Shown: positions 8,571 to 19,749 of the stretch, piece by piece
Numbering within the stretch: position 1 is the first letter of the stretch
How the letters are laid out: each line of letters begins with the position of its first letter
Assembly (NCBI GenBank): GCA_015179125.1
Contig: WHVA01000310.1
Location: 62,001-126,000 of the forward strand
Reading direction: 5' to 3'
Length of the DNA stretch: 64,000 nt
Source: Gautieria morchelliformis
Taxonomy: Eukaryota; Basidiomycota; Agaricomycetes; Gomphales; Gomphaceae
Position numbers and translations under genes: made by a program
The notes under the pieces: generated by a model
What the model saw: the letters and a program-made list of their open reading frames with translations, nothing else
Database searches by the model: none
What the model was told of the DNA's origin: nothing

Positions 8571-11500
8571 GTAGCAACCTCGGAACCACACGATCCGAGG
8601 ATTGCGGTAACCTCACCCGTGTGCTCAGACTCAGCGCCGCTTCTCATTCATTGTCCAAAGATTCCCTTAATGTAGATCTAACCTCGCCTTCGCTGCCCAA
8701 CGTCGCTTTTGTTGCATTAGTTGACTGCGGGTCCTCAGACTGTTTTATTGAATCCAGATTTGTCCAGAAGTACTCCATGCCTGCTTATCCTGTCTCTCCT
8801 ATACCCTTGAAACTATTTGACGGTAGTACTAACACTACCATTACCCAAGCTCTAGACCTCTGCATTTGCTTTCCGACCGGCGAACAACAATGGGTTACCT
8901 TCTACGTAACCTCGCTCGACTCAAGTTGCTCGATGGTACTTGGCCACAACTGGCTCACCCGCTACAATCCGTCGATTGACTGGGTATTGGGCAGTATTAC
9001 TTTCAAGACCATCGACCTAACAACGACTCCAGCGACCCCGGCGACGTCAGCCCGCTCAGCTTCGGCTACGACTTCGACCTCGCCTACGGCATCTTCGCCC
9101 CCGCCTCCGACCTCGCTTCCGAAGTTGCAAGCACCCCTCGTTTCCCTAATCAATGCACCCGCTTTCATGCGCGCATCTAGATTGGAAGGGTCCGAAGTGT
9201 TTCAGCTCAATTTGGCTTCGCCTGAGCTCCTCGCCAGAGGGGCAACATCGGGAGGAAGCTCTTCCGAGCTTCCTGAGAACGTTAAGAAACATGTTCCTGA
9301 AGTATATCACGAATTTGCAGATGTGTTCAGCAAAGCACGCGCTGACACTCTAGCTCCCCACCGACCTCACGATATCAAAATCAACCTCGAAGAAGGGACC
9401 TCGCCACCTATCGGTCCCATCTACTCTCTCTCAGCTTCCGAACTCAAAGCACTACGCGAGTTCATCGACGAGCATTTAAACATCGGTTTCATCCGACCTT
9501 CACGCTCGCCTCATGGTGCACCGGTATTGTTCGTTCGCAAAAAAGATGGCTCACTTCGGTTGTGTGTCGACTTCCGAGGTTTGAACAAAATCTCAAAAAA
9601 AGATCGGTATCCATTGCCATTGATTGCTGACTTACTTGATGCTCCAAAGAATGCTCGCATCTATACGAAAATTGACCTTCGTCACGCTTACCACCTCGTA
9701 CGGGTGGCCGAGGGTGACGAATGGAAGACCGCCTTCAGGACTCGCTATGGGTCGTTCGAATGGTTGGTCATGCCATTTGGTCTCACTAATGGCCCTGCTG
9801 CCTTCCAGAGATTCATGAACGAGGTGTTCGCCGACCTTTTGGACGTTTGTGTGGTGGTATACTTGGATGACATTCTAATCTACTCCAGTGACCCCTCCAA
9901 ACATGTTGAACATGTCAAGGAAGTCTTGCGACGACTACGACTCAACAACCTCTTCGCCAAAGAAGACAAATGCGAGTTCCATCGCGACTCGGTTGAATTC
10001 CTCGGCTACATACTCTCTCCCGAGGGCCTCACTATGGCAGATGACAAAGTAAAGGTCATTCAAGACTGGCCTGAACCTCGCAAAGTTCGCGACATCCAAT
10101 CCTTCCTCGGCTTCGCCAACTTCTACCGACGTTTCATTCACAACTACTCCGACATCACCATTCCTCTCACCCGACTTACCCGCAAGGGTACCCCTTGGAA
10201 TTTTTCCGAGGATTGTCGACGGGCTTTCAACCTGTTGAAGAGGGCGTTCACTACCGCCCCTATCCTTACTCACTGGATTCCTGACCTTCCACTGATCGTA
10301 GAGACTGATGCATCAGATTATGCCTTAGCGGCAATCTTATCACTACGAACCTCGGAAGGCGAACTTCATCCCGTCGCTTTCCACTCCCGCACATTCACCT
10401 CTACCGAGCTCAACTACGATGTTCACGACAAGGAGCTCCTCGCCATTTTTGAAGCTTTTCAACGCTGGCGACACTACCTAGAGGGCTCAGGCGAACCAGT
10501 TGACGTTATCACCGATCACAAGAACCTCGAATACTTTTCAACTACGAAGCTCTTGACCCGTCGTCAAGCTCGGTGGTCGGAATACCTTTCCCAGTTCAAC
10601 CTCGCCATACGCTTCCGACCTGGTCGCCTCGGAACGAAGCCTGACTCTCTCACCAGACGATGGGACGTCTACCTTAAAGAGGGGAATAGCGACTATGCCA
10701 CCATAAACCCGCAGAACCTACGGCCAGTGTTTACTCAGCACCAGCTGGCATCGTCCCTTAGAGCACTAACCTCGCTCCCATCGTACTCCGAGCCGCTTCA
10801 CTGCTTGATACCGAGCAGATCCGAGCTGACATACTAGCAAACCTCCCCTCGGACCCCATAGCCAAGTCGCACCTCGGCTTGGTTAATGACCCGAGGTGGA
10901 CCACAGACCCCGAGGGATTTCTCAAACTTGACAACCGAACCTATGTTCCAGCGGCCCAAGACCTTCGACTTCGCATCCTGCAATACAAGCACGATCACAT
11001 TCTCTCGGACACTTCGGGGTCAACAAGACCTTGGAGCTGATCCGACGAGACTATACTTGGCCAGGGATTAGATCCTTTGTCAAGGAGTATTGCAAGACGT
11101 GTACCACTTGTATGCGAAGCAAGCCGCAACGTCACAAACCCTATGGTCTCCTCAAGCAACTTCCTGTTCCCGAGAAACCTTGGAATTCCATCTCTATGGA
11201 TTTCATTGAGCAACTCCCCCCTTCATCCGAGTTCACCTCCATCCTAGTGATTGTTGACCGCTTCACTAAGCAGGTTATCTTCATTCCAACCACAGACAAG
11301 ATAACCTCGCAGGAGCTCGCTCACCTCTTCGTTCTTCATGTCTTTTCAAAGCATGGAGTCCCTCGCACGTCACCTCGGACAGGGGTTCCGAGTTTGTTTC
11401 GCACTTCTGGCGTTCCCTAGGGAAAGCTTTGGACATGCGGTTGCATTTCACCTCGGGATATCATCCCGAGGGTGACGGTCAGACCGAGCGTGCTAACCAA

Positions 11501-12277
11501 ACTTTGGAACAGTACCTCAGGATCTATTGCAACTATCAGCAGTCCAATTGGGCTTCGCTCCTTCCCCTAGCCGAGTTCGCCTACAACAACGCGCCTAGCG
11601 CAACCACCGGCGTCTCCCCATTCTTTGCCAATAAAGGCTACCATCCGAACCTCGCAGTTCACCCCGAGCGCGACCTCGCCTCGGCACGAGCCCGAGACTT
11701 CGTGGTTGACCTGGACGAGCTTCACCAAGAACTTCGCCGCGCCATCCTCGAGGCTCAGAAAACTTACCAAGCCTCGGCCGATGTTCGTCGCAAGCCCGCT
11801 CCTGATTTCCAAGTAGGATCCCTCGCTTTTGTAAAGGCACAGTACTTTCGAACAACTCGGCCTACCAAGAAGCTCGCCGAGAAGTTCTTGGGTCCTTTTG
11901 AAATCATTTCCCGAGCGGGTACTCACTCCTTCACCCTTCGACTTCCAGAACACATGCATTCAGTCCATCCGGTCTTCCACGTATCTATGCTCGAACCAGC
12001 CTCGCCCAACACCATACCAAACCGAGTTCAGCCGCCTCCGCCCCCAGTCGTTATCGACGGCGAACCCGAGTTCGAGGTTTCCGAAATCCTCGACTCGAAG
12101 ATCGATAATAGACGCAAGAGCTGCAAATTACTCTACCTTGTTAGGTGGACTGGTTACGAAGGTACCGACGAAGAAACCTCGTGGATCCTCGCTTCCGAGC
12201 TTGATCATGCCTCGGAGCTGGTCACGGATTTCCATGACTCTTACCCGGGCAAGCCCGGCCCCTTGACTGCTCTATGA
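8567..12277 (+). pseudogene. Gypsy-2 Pol: protease-RT-RNase H-integrase-chromodomain
   Basis: The frame is open from 8567 to 10837. Protease has the active site VDCGSSDCFIE (Asp at 8723). RT has CVDFRGLN and the catalytic YLDD (9860-9871). RNase H starts TDASDYALAAILS (about 10310). The integrase region continues in shifted frames: 10826-11008, 11010-11370 and 11366-12277. It includes the zinc-binding domain (YKHDHILS..CKTCTTCMRS), the DDE core (MDFIEQLP; ERANQTLEQYLR) and a C-terminal chromodomain (about 12080-12260, LLYLVRWTGYEGTDEETSW). Three single-base-type frameshifts (near 10800, 11007 and 11367) break an otherwise intact polyprotein. They are either real decay or assembly errors. Confidence 0.9.
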
Positions 12278-12380
12278 TCGTTTTCCCTGTTAATCCCCAT
12301 GACCCCGGTAGTTAGATGACAAAAACCCTTCAAAACAAAATCGATAAAATCCAAGAAAAGTCTATGATTCCATTTACTAG

Positions 12381-13533
12381 TTATTCCACCATCCTCATAT
12401 CCTCTCCCTCGCTCTCCTCGCTCCCCTCGCCTGACTCCTCCTCATTACTGCTACTACTTCGCTCCACCAGACCCCCATGTCCCCCATAATCCGCCAAGTC
12501 TCTCGCCCCCTGCATCCGCTTCAAATAATTCCGCCTCCTCCTTATCCTCATGAACTCCACGTCCGCCCTGCTCATCCTGTCATTCGCAGCCCTAAACTCC
12601 CCTAGCAACTCGCACACCCTCTCCCCAACCTCGCCAACCTTCTGTCCCACATCCCTCACCGCCGCTATCAACTCCCTCATCTCCGCACTTCGCTCCGATC
12701 TTTTCGTCTTCTTGTCCTTTTTCGCCCTCCGACCTCCAACCTCGGTTTCCTCCCCCTCAGTCTGCCTCGCTTCCCCGACCACTGTCTCCTCACGCTGCCT
12801 CACTTCCCCAGTCTCCTTACCCTTCTCCTCGCTCAACCTCGCTTCCATCCGCTCTACCCTCATCTCAAGGTTCCTCTCGACCCAATCACTCGAGTCGTCG
12901 TCCTCTGCAACTTCGTCCTGAACCTTGGCCTCTTTCCTCGGCCTCGGTCCATCCTCGGCCTCCTCGCTCCTCGCTCGCTTCTTGCTCGCGGTACCCGCCT
13001 GACCCTTGCCTGGGGTTGCCTTGCTGCGGCGACCTTGGGCGATACTACAACCCAAGGAACGGGTCCTGCACCACACGCAAGCACCCTGGTCGGCGAGGCC
13101 GAAGTCGAGACTAACGGCCCGAAGGCACGTATAGTCGCGCTCTTCGCAGCGCGCGCACCTCGCCTCGGCCTTGGTCGCGAGCTGCCACTCGCGAGGTCCC
13201 CCGTCGGCGAGCTTGTACCCGTATAGGGACAAGTCGGTCGGGTGGTAGGAGAATAACATGCGTTTATACTAGACAAATCAGCAGCGCCCATGATTAGACA
13301 ACTACGGTACTCACCTTCTTTCCACTCGGTCCTTCCTGCCACGGCTGCCGCATGTCGATGGCCCCCGTCTCATCAATTGGCAATGTGCCAACCTCGGGTC
13401 GATCCTCGGGCGTAACCTCGCCTGAGGCTCCGTTCTCCTCAGACAACAAAGTCTGGTCGAACGCGTTGTTCACGCTGTTCTCGTCGACGGCTGAGCTGAA
13501 GAGGGCTTGAGGGCGCACCATATTAGTTGGCAA
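12381..13533 (-). CDS. Antisense spliced accessory gene of Gypsy-2, Zn2Cys6-like
   Basis: The gene is transcribed against the element. Exon 1 is 13533-13315 (73 codons) and exon 2 is 13268-12381. The 46-nt intron has a GTGAGT donor, a CTAAT branch-like motif and a TAG acceptor, and the phase is 0. The 368-residue product carries CARCEERDYTC, 16 residues, then CVWCRTRSLGC. This CX2CX6C-X16-CX2CX6C array fits the fungal Zn2Cys6 spacing. A basic stretch (GRRSKATPGKGQ, KKRAR) follows, then a charged region with coiled-coil character (ERNLEMRVERMEARL) and an acidic tail. Gypsy-3 has the same gene in the same place. A role in DNA/RNA binding or element regulation is inference. It could also be a captured host gene of unknown job. 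Confidence 0.7.
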
Positions 13534-13557
13534 TGGGGTTCGCTGCCTTCATACCCA

Positions 13558-13570
13558 CCCTTTTATCCAA
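13558..13570 (-). promoter_or_regulatory. TATA-like box upstream of the antisense gene
   Basis: The plus-strand sequence ACCCTTTTATCC reads GGATAAAAGGGT on the minus strand, about 25-37 bases upstream of the antisense ATG at 13533. That is close to the ATG, so the 5' UTR would be very short. The 3' LTR lies upstream and could also supply an antisense promoter. Confidence 0.3.
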
Positions 13571-13681
13571 CCTCGGCTACGATTTAAGCTTCGCCTTTCC
13601 GGCTACTTAACATCGGACCGAGATCTAGATTCAAGGATAGGCGAACCTTGTTCACATTACGGCCTCGAGGGTCTCGGCCAT

Positions 13682-13690
13682 GAGGGGGGA
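13682..13690 (+). promoter_or_regulatory. Gypsy-2 polypurine tract
   Basis: GAGGGGGGA lies 4 bases before the 3' LTR, where plus-strand DNA synthesis is primed in gypsy elements. Confidence 0.75.
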
Positions 13691-13694
13691 ATAC

Positions 13695-14255
13695 TGTAAG
13701 GAGCCGGCCTTTGGCCGGCTACTTACCGGTAGAACCTTCTTCCGAGCCCGAGCCTTGTGATATTCATGCCCGAGTACATATGATACTTATCCGTGCCCGA
13801 GCCCGATCCCGAGCTTGAACTCATATCCGACCTTGATCCCATGCCCGTATCCCCTTAGTTACTGATTCCGCTCCATCACGCATCATTCGTATATTACCTC
13901 GCCCTGACCTCGGTCTCCTGACCTCGCCCTGACCTCCACTAATCCGTTCGCCCCTGACTTGCACCTCGTCCGTATATAACCCCCTTGTATGCATTCCTAC
14001 TCCTCAGTCTGAAGGACAACTATCGTGTCCCTTCGATCCCTAGCTAGTTTCTACGCCTCGCCTCTTAAGCCAGAACCTCGCCTCTTATTCGTTTACCTCC
14101 GAAATTGGGACTCGTGCGTAGGGTCGGCGCAGCACATAAGCTGAAGCCAAGTCCCTCTCCGACTTCCCCATCCAAACCTCGCCCCGTAACCTCGGACCTT
14201 GCCTCGGGTTTCGTTCCCGACCTCGGTCAACCTTACGACGGATCGTATCGTAACA
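13695..14255 (+). repeat. Gypsy-2 3' LTR
   Basis: This 561-bp copy is identical to the 5' LTR by eye except for one base (GACCTCG here, GCCCTCG in the 5' copy). The TATA box is at 13972-13980. GGGGG follows directly. Confidence 0.95.
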
Positions 14256-17200
14256 GGGGGAGCACTTGCTGTACGTAAACCTTCCACCGCAAGCGGAACA
14301 CATCCGCGCGACCGGAAATATTTCGCAACGCCTTGCTGAAGCCTCCAGGAAACATGATCAAGTGGAGGCGGAAATTCCAGAGTACCTGTGGGAGTTAGAG
14401 GACGTCTTTGCCAAGGAGTCATTTGATTCCCTGCCTCCACGGAAGCTGTGGGACCATACCATCGAGTTGGAGCCTGGGTCAAAGCCCACCAACTGCAAGG
14501 TCTACCCGCTGTCACCCAAGGAGGAGGTAGAGCTCGATGCATTCCTTGCGGAAAACCTCCATACAGGGAGGATCCACCTCTCCAAGTCACCCATGGCATC
14601 TCCGGTGTTCTTCATCAAGAAGAAGGACGGCTCGCTCAGACTTGTGCAGGATTACCGGGCCTTAAATGCGATCACGATCAAGAACCGGTACCCCATTCCA
14701 CCCATTTCCAAACTGATCACAAAACTCCGTGGGGCAAAGTACTTCACTAAGCTGGATGTCCGCTGGGGCTTCAATAATGTTCAGATCCGTGAGGGAGACG
14801 AGTGGAAGGCCGCATTCCGCACCAACCAAGGACTCTTTGAGCCACAGGTGATGTTCTTTGGCCTCACCTGTAGAAGACAGGAATTATAGGCAGTAGGACT
14901 GGACTTGGTACTCAAAAGACGACTAGAAATTAATTCACTCTCTCAGTGAATTTAGTTGTCACTATAAATATATTATACACTACCTAGAAATTAATTCACT
15001 ACAGTATTTCTAGGTCAACAAATCGAAAGGAAACAAGACTAATTTACTTGCCTCTCTCAGTGAATTTAGTTGTCACTGAGAGAGGAGGGAAATGTGTCTC
15101 ATGTGCATGTACTACTAGCCGGCGCTTTAGCGCCCATGGTACCACCGTGTGCCATGCTAAGCGCGCGTAGAACGTACCACGGTAGTGAACAGCCGCACCT
15201 CAAAAAGGAAATTTGTCCACAACCACCCACAAAGGGTCAGTTGGGTAGAACATGAAAAGAAGTAGAAATACAACTTGGAAAAATCAAAGAAAAATTTGAC
15301 AAATCATGGAATGAATGTCAGCATGTTTTCAGGTCAAAATCAAAAGAAATCCGAATGGTGGAATCTATTTGGCTTGATTTTGGTGCAGGAGCATAAATGC
15401 ACCCAACATCACCAGCAGTCCTGCCATGTTCCAGACGAAATGACATCTTCCATGACATGATAGCAGAAGGGGTTGTCTGCGTCTACCTCGATGACATCCT
15501 CATCTTCACAAAAACAATGTCGGAACATCGGGAGGTCGTGCGGAGAGTGCTGGAATGGCTCCGGGAGTACAACCTGTGTCTCAAGCCGGAACAGTGCGAA
15601 TGTGAGCGGACGCGAATAGAGTATCTTGGGGTGATTGTGTCGGAAGGGAAGGTGGAAATGGACCCAGTCAAATTTTCTGGTGTATCGGATTGGCCCGCGC
15701 CGCAGAACAAGAAGGAGGTCCAGTCGTTCATTGGGTTTGTCAATTTGTACTGGTGGTTCATCAAGGACTTCTCCTGCCACGCCCGTGCCCTCTTCAACCT
15801 CACCAAGAAGGAGGTTGGATGGCGGTGGGGGGAGCCAGAACAAGCCTCCTTTGACAAACTCAAGGAGCTGATCACTTCTGACCCAGTCCTGATCTTTCCC
15901 GATGACTCTCGCCCTTATCAAGTCGAAGCGGATTCTTCCGACACAGCTACCGGAGCGGTCTTGTCACAACAGTTGTCGGAAGATGCTGGGGGGTGGCATC
16001 CGATTGCCTTCTTCTCTAAAAGTCTTAGTCCGGTCGAGCAGAACTGTGAGATCCACGACAAAGTGATGTTGGCAATCATCCGAGCGCTGGAGGAGTGGCG
16101 ACACTTCCTTGAGGGTGCTCTATGCCCGTTTGAGATCTGGACAGACCACAAGAACCTCAAGTACTTCCACACGTCTAAGAAGTTGAACCGACGACAAGCG
16201 CAGTGGTCCCTCACCTGTCCCGGTTCAACTTCATGCTCCACCACCGCCCCGGCCGCACCATGGGCAAGCCCGATGCCCTATCCCGCCGTGTGGATCATGG
16301 AAGCGGAAGCGGAGACAATGCTGATATGACACTGCTCCGCCCATGTCTCTTTGCAATCCACGCTCTAGAAGGAGTGACTGCAGTTGGGGTGGAAGCGGAA
16401 ATGCTCCGGGACATCTGGAGACAGTACTGGAATGGAGAGAAGGAGGAGTCGGTGGTGAAGGCGGTGGAGGAACTTCAGAAAGGGCACTCACGGTCTGTAC
16501 GGGCAGCGGAATGGTTGGAACATGATGGGCTGCTCCACTTCAGAGGCAAGGTCTATGTTCTGGGTGGGGCGGACCTCCACCGCCGCATTGTGTCCCAGCA
16601 CCATGACACACGGGTCGCTGGGCATGCTGGCAGGTGGAAGACGCTGGAGTTAGTGGCTCGGAACTACTGGTGGCCTCAGATGTCCAGATACATTGGACAG
16701 TATGTGAAGACATGTGACCTTTGTCTCCGAACCAAAGCACAATGACATCCGCCCGTCGGAGAACTTGTTCCACTCCCGATTCCAGAATCCCACTGGGACA
16801 CCATCAGTGTCGACTTCATCGTTGAACTCCCAGAGTCTCATGGGTATGACGCGATCATGAACATCGTGGACTCGGTAAGCAAGGTGCCCCACTTCATTCC
16901 GACGCACACGACGATCACAGCCCTTGGAGCGGCCTGCCTGTTCCTTGCGCATGTCTGGAAGTTGCATGGGCTCCCAAAGCAAGTCGTTTCCGACCGAGGT
17001 CTGCAGTTTGTCGCGGAACTGACTCTGGAGCTCTACCGCCTGCTCGGTATAAAGCTGGCTACCACCACAGTGTACCATCCACAGGGTGACGGACAGATGG
17101 AACGGGTCAATCAGGAGTTGGAGCAATATCTCCGCCTCTTTGTCAATGAGAGGCAGGATGACTGGGATGAGTCACTTCCACTGGCGGAATTCCAATACAA

Positions 17201-17930
17201 CAACCATGTACATTACACCACACAACAGACTCCCTTCATGCTTGACTCCGGATGACACCCACGGATGGGCTTCGAGCGACGCCAGGCAGAGTCCCGACTC
17301 GAGACAGTCAATGAGTTCCGAGACCGCATGGACTCCACCCTTTCGAAAGCCAAGTCGGCCCTTGCGAAGGCCAAGGATGACCTCGCAAGGTACTACAACC
17401 AACGCCGGGTTCCTGCCCCGGAGTACCAAGTTGGAGACAAGGTGTATCTATATGCAAGTGACATCCGCACCACACACCCTTCGCAGAAGCTTGCCCACCG
17501 CTACCTTGGGCCCTTCACAGTGATGCAGAGGGTTGGACGGAATGCATACCGCCTCCGACTTCCGATGTCCATGTCCCGCCTCCACCCCGTCTTCAATGTG
17601 GTGAAGTTACTCCCTACGCTTGAGGACCCAATTCCAGGTCGGAAGGCTCGTCCGCCATCTCCACCGGAAATTGTAGATGGGGAAGAACACTATGTGGTGG
17701 AATGGATCCTGGACAGCCGGTTTGTGCGAGGACGACTCCAATTCCTCGTGAAATGGGAAGGGTAGGGGTATGAGGAGAATTCGTGGGTCCTGGAGCAAGA
17801 GGTCTCCGCTCTGGAAAAACTCCGTGAGTTCTATAGGACACACCCTGGTTCCCCTCGCCAAATTCGCTCACTGGCATTTCAATCCCTCGTGTCCCGTGCT
17901 TCGAGGATGCAGCACGCTAGAGGGGGGGTG
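14256..17930 (+). pseudogene. Gypsy-1 Pol: RT-RNase H-integrase-chromodomain (broken)
   Basis: RT begins at 14266 and is cut at 14868 by a solo LTR. It resumes at 15409 with the catalytic YLDD at 15484-15495. RNase H follows (VEADSSDTATGAVLS, TDHKNLKYF). The integrase carries the HHCC finger (QHHDTRVAGHAGRW..CDLCLRTKAQ), the DDE core (VDFIVELP, SDRGLQF, ERVNQELEQYL) and a C-terminal chromodomain (about 17690-17830). Stops at 16743 (TGA), 17253 (TGA) and 17763 (TAG), together with a frame change near 16215, inactivate it. Gypsy-A has CGA, CAA and TAT at the three stop positions. Confidence 0.9.
14869..15408 (+). repeat. Solo LTR in the RT domain of Gypsy-1
   Basis: This is a 540-bp block, TGTAGAAGAC to CACCCAACA, with the 5-bp duplication TCACC (14864-14868 and 15409-15413). 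Removing it with one TCACC restores the RT reading (FGLT, then SPATFQ-like). Inside are direct repeats: CTAGAAATTAATTCACT (about 14924 and 14981) and CTCTCAGTGAATTTAGTTG (about 14940 and 15054). It ends with the TTGGTGCA..TGCACCCAA hairpin. No internal region is present, as expected after LTR-LTR recombination. Confidence 0.88.
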
Positions 17931-17931
17931 A
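17919..17931 (+). promoter_or_regulatory. Gypsy-1 polypurine tract
   Basis: AGAGGGGGGGTGA lies immediately before the 3' LTR start at 17932. The same tract appears reversed beside the Gypsy-A 3' LTR (36947-36960). Confidence 0.75.
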
Positions 17932-18420
17932 TGTCAGGGGACACCCTGTTTTCCATTTCCAGTTCCGACTCCACACCCAGTTCCGACTCCATTTCAGACT
18001 CCGCTTCCGGTTCCGATTCCATCTCTGTCTCCGCTTTCGGAAATGATTCCACTTCTGGGAGAACTTCCACCAGTTTTGTTCGCTTTGCCAGTTCCACTCC
18101 AATTTCCAACTTCCGCTCTCGGAACAGTGTCAGAAATCAAGTGAATCGCGTAATAGGTGGCATCAAGGGTCGATCAAGGGTCAGGGAGGTCAGGGAATGC
18201 AGGGTTGATGGCGGGTGCCAAGTGTTGTCCCTGGCTGCGCAGCGTAGTATAATACGGGCTCGCTGACATTGGGGGTCCTTAGACTTTTCTCTTCAGATTT
18301 CCCCTTGTCAGGTGAGAATCCCCTCTCTTGTATACTCTGTTCATTTATGCATACCTTGGATTTCCCCTTGTCAGTTGTGTGGTAGTGTGATCTCCACAAC
18401 CAGCCAGGGTTGCCCTTACA
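17932..18420 (+). repeat. Gypsy-1 3' LTR
   Basis: This 489-bp LTR starts TGTCAGGGGA and ends GCCCTTACA, followed by the target duplication CTGGC. Its family also occurs at 93-2462, 36461-36946 (-), 42075-42564 (-), 42694-43666 (-, interrupted), 42983-43472 (+) and, as an internal fragment, at 21824-21984. Confidence 0.95.
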
Positions 18421-19240
18421 CTGGCTTCCTTTCTTTGCCAGTGCTTGGCCTCGAGCTCCAGGCTCTCTCGTGGTCTCAGAGTAGGGCTCTGAGACGACTT
18501 GCTCCCTGACGATCTGTTGGATTGTCTTGCAGTTGCTCCTTGGCACAGCCGGCTCTGTGTGCGGTTCACTTCTGAATCGTACGTCTTGTTCGACAGGGGC
18601 AGCCAGCGGCAGCATGCGTCATCGGTCCTGCTCCTGTCGCCATTGTCCATCGGGGGGGCGAGCTTGGTTGTTCGCCGCAGCACGGGGTGCGCTTCCAGCG
18701 GACACTGTGGGCTCTTCGTTTCAATGAAGGCCTTTTTGTACATCTTCTAGAGCCGTGGCGTCTCGTTGTTGGACCTCCTGCGTTTGGTGGAGTTCCTCAC
18801 CGAGCTGCATGAGGGACATCGCGATATTGTTGAGACGCAACGAGATGTTCTCATGCTTGTGGCCCATGAGCATGTTTCAGTGCAATGCATCCTGTACTTG
18901 CTTGGCCAGTGCGCCAGCCATCTCGTCGTCGATGCTGTGTTTCCTCGAGATTTTGCGACTCGAGCTGGAGTATTCCGAGGCTTGCCCATCATCGTCGGGC
19001 ACCTGTCTTTTGGGTTGTCATTCCCCTTCAGGGACAACAGTTGTCGCTCGACTCCGTGAGCAGGCTGAGTTCCTGCTTTGAGATTGAATCGAAGCCTGCC
19101 CTACTCTTGAGGCTCTGCCATCTGACGACGGTGAGACGTCTCTACCTCTGCCCTTGTCTCGGGGCCAGGGGAAGCGGGGCTGGGACGCCGGGTTGTTGTC
19201 TATCAGTGTCCCCTCTTCCACCACGCTAGGTGACACGTGG
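18421..19240 (-). pseudogene. Degenerate gag-like ORF that Gypsy-1 landed in
   Basis: On the minus strand, 19236-18421 reads a Ser/Arg-rich N-terminal protein in changing frames. It includes MSPSVVEEGTLIDNNPASQP and DEMAGALAKQVQDALH, then a helical segment (LGEELHQTQEVQQRDATAL). The reading appears to continue across the target duplication into 92-1 on the far side of Gypsy-1. The style (acidic and Ser-rich head, then a coiled helix) resembles basidiomycete gypsy Gag N-termini, but no diagnostic motif is visible. Several frame changes show it is decayed. Confidence 0.4.
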
Positions 19241-19440
19241 TAGGGTCCTTGCTCGTCCTCGATTGGGGGGACGAGCGCGGTGAGATCTACGATCTCTCCT
19301 TCTTCTGGTGTCCTGGACTCCTGGTCCAGTGTAGCGTCAGCCGTTGTGCCGCTAGGCTGTGCCTGGGGAGTTGTCCGCGAGCTAGAGGCTCACGTTCTTC
19401 TTCAACTGCGTGGAATCATCATGCTCACAGTCGACAGTAG

Positions 19441-19744
19441 GGGGGCCTACTGGATGATGTTTGACAGTAAACAGCCGTCAACGTCGCGATCTTTTTCAAG
19501 ATCGTGCGGATTTCCACAATTCAGTTGTTCGCTTGGCCAACAACTGCAGGAAGTTCAAAAAGGTGTAAGCTTGTGAATCTTAAGACCTTGTGCTACATAG
19601 TGACAGTTATAAGGTAAGATCTGGGGAACCGCCGGGTGGTTCCCACGCAAGAACTATAAAGTAGTTATGTAAGCAATCCAGTAGCACACATTGCCATAAG
19701 GGCAATGCGGGTAAATCACATATTTACAGATAACCCAAGGTAAA
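19441..19744. other. Unassigned junction sequence
   Basis: No gene is seen. It contains a short inverted repeat (CGATCTTTTTCAAGATCG, about 19478-19495) and AT-rich sequence that may be the edge of an old LTR. Confidence 0.3.
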
Positions 19745-19749
19745 GTGCA

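Larger units (their letters stand above)
6734..14255 (+). mobile_element. Gypsy-2: near-complete young chromovirus with an antisense gene
   Basis: This is a 7.5-kb Ty3/gypsy element with two 561-bp LTRs, flanked by GGGGG (6729-6733 and 14256-14260) and inserted into Gypsy-1 pol. The order is LTR, gag (7338-8570), pol (8567-12277: PR, RT, RNase H, IN, chromodomain), an antisense spliced gene (13533-12381), a polypurine tract (13682-13690) and LTR. By eye the two LTRs differ at one base (about 6952 versus 13913), which implies recent insertion. Three small frameshifts interrupt pol near the integrase. Confidence 0.95.
93..18420 (+). mobile_element. Gypsy-1: Ty3/gypsy chromovirus carrying nested insertions
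   Basis: The element begins TGTCAGGGGA at 93 and ends GCCCTTACA at 18420. It is flanked by the 5-bp target duplication CTGGC (88-92 and 18421-18425). Its parts in order are a 5' LTR (93-238 plus 2114-2462), gag (2650-3720), protease (5865-6733), RT/RNase H/integrase/chromodomain (14256-17930) and a 3' LTR (17932-18420). Four insertions interrupt it: 239-2113, about 3720-5864, 6734-14255 and 14869-15408. Several stop codons and frameshifts make it non-coding today. The C-terminal chromodomain assigns it to the chromoviruses. Gypsy-A, Gypsy-B and the solo LTR at 42983 belong to the same family. Confidence 0.93.
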
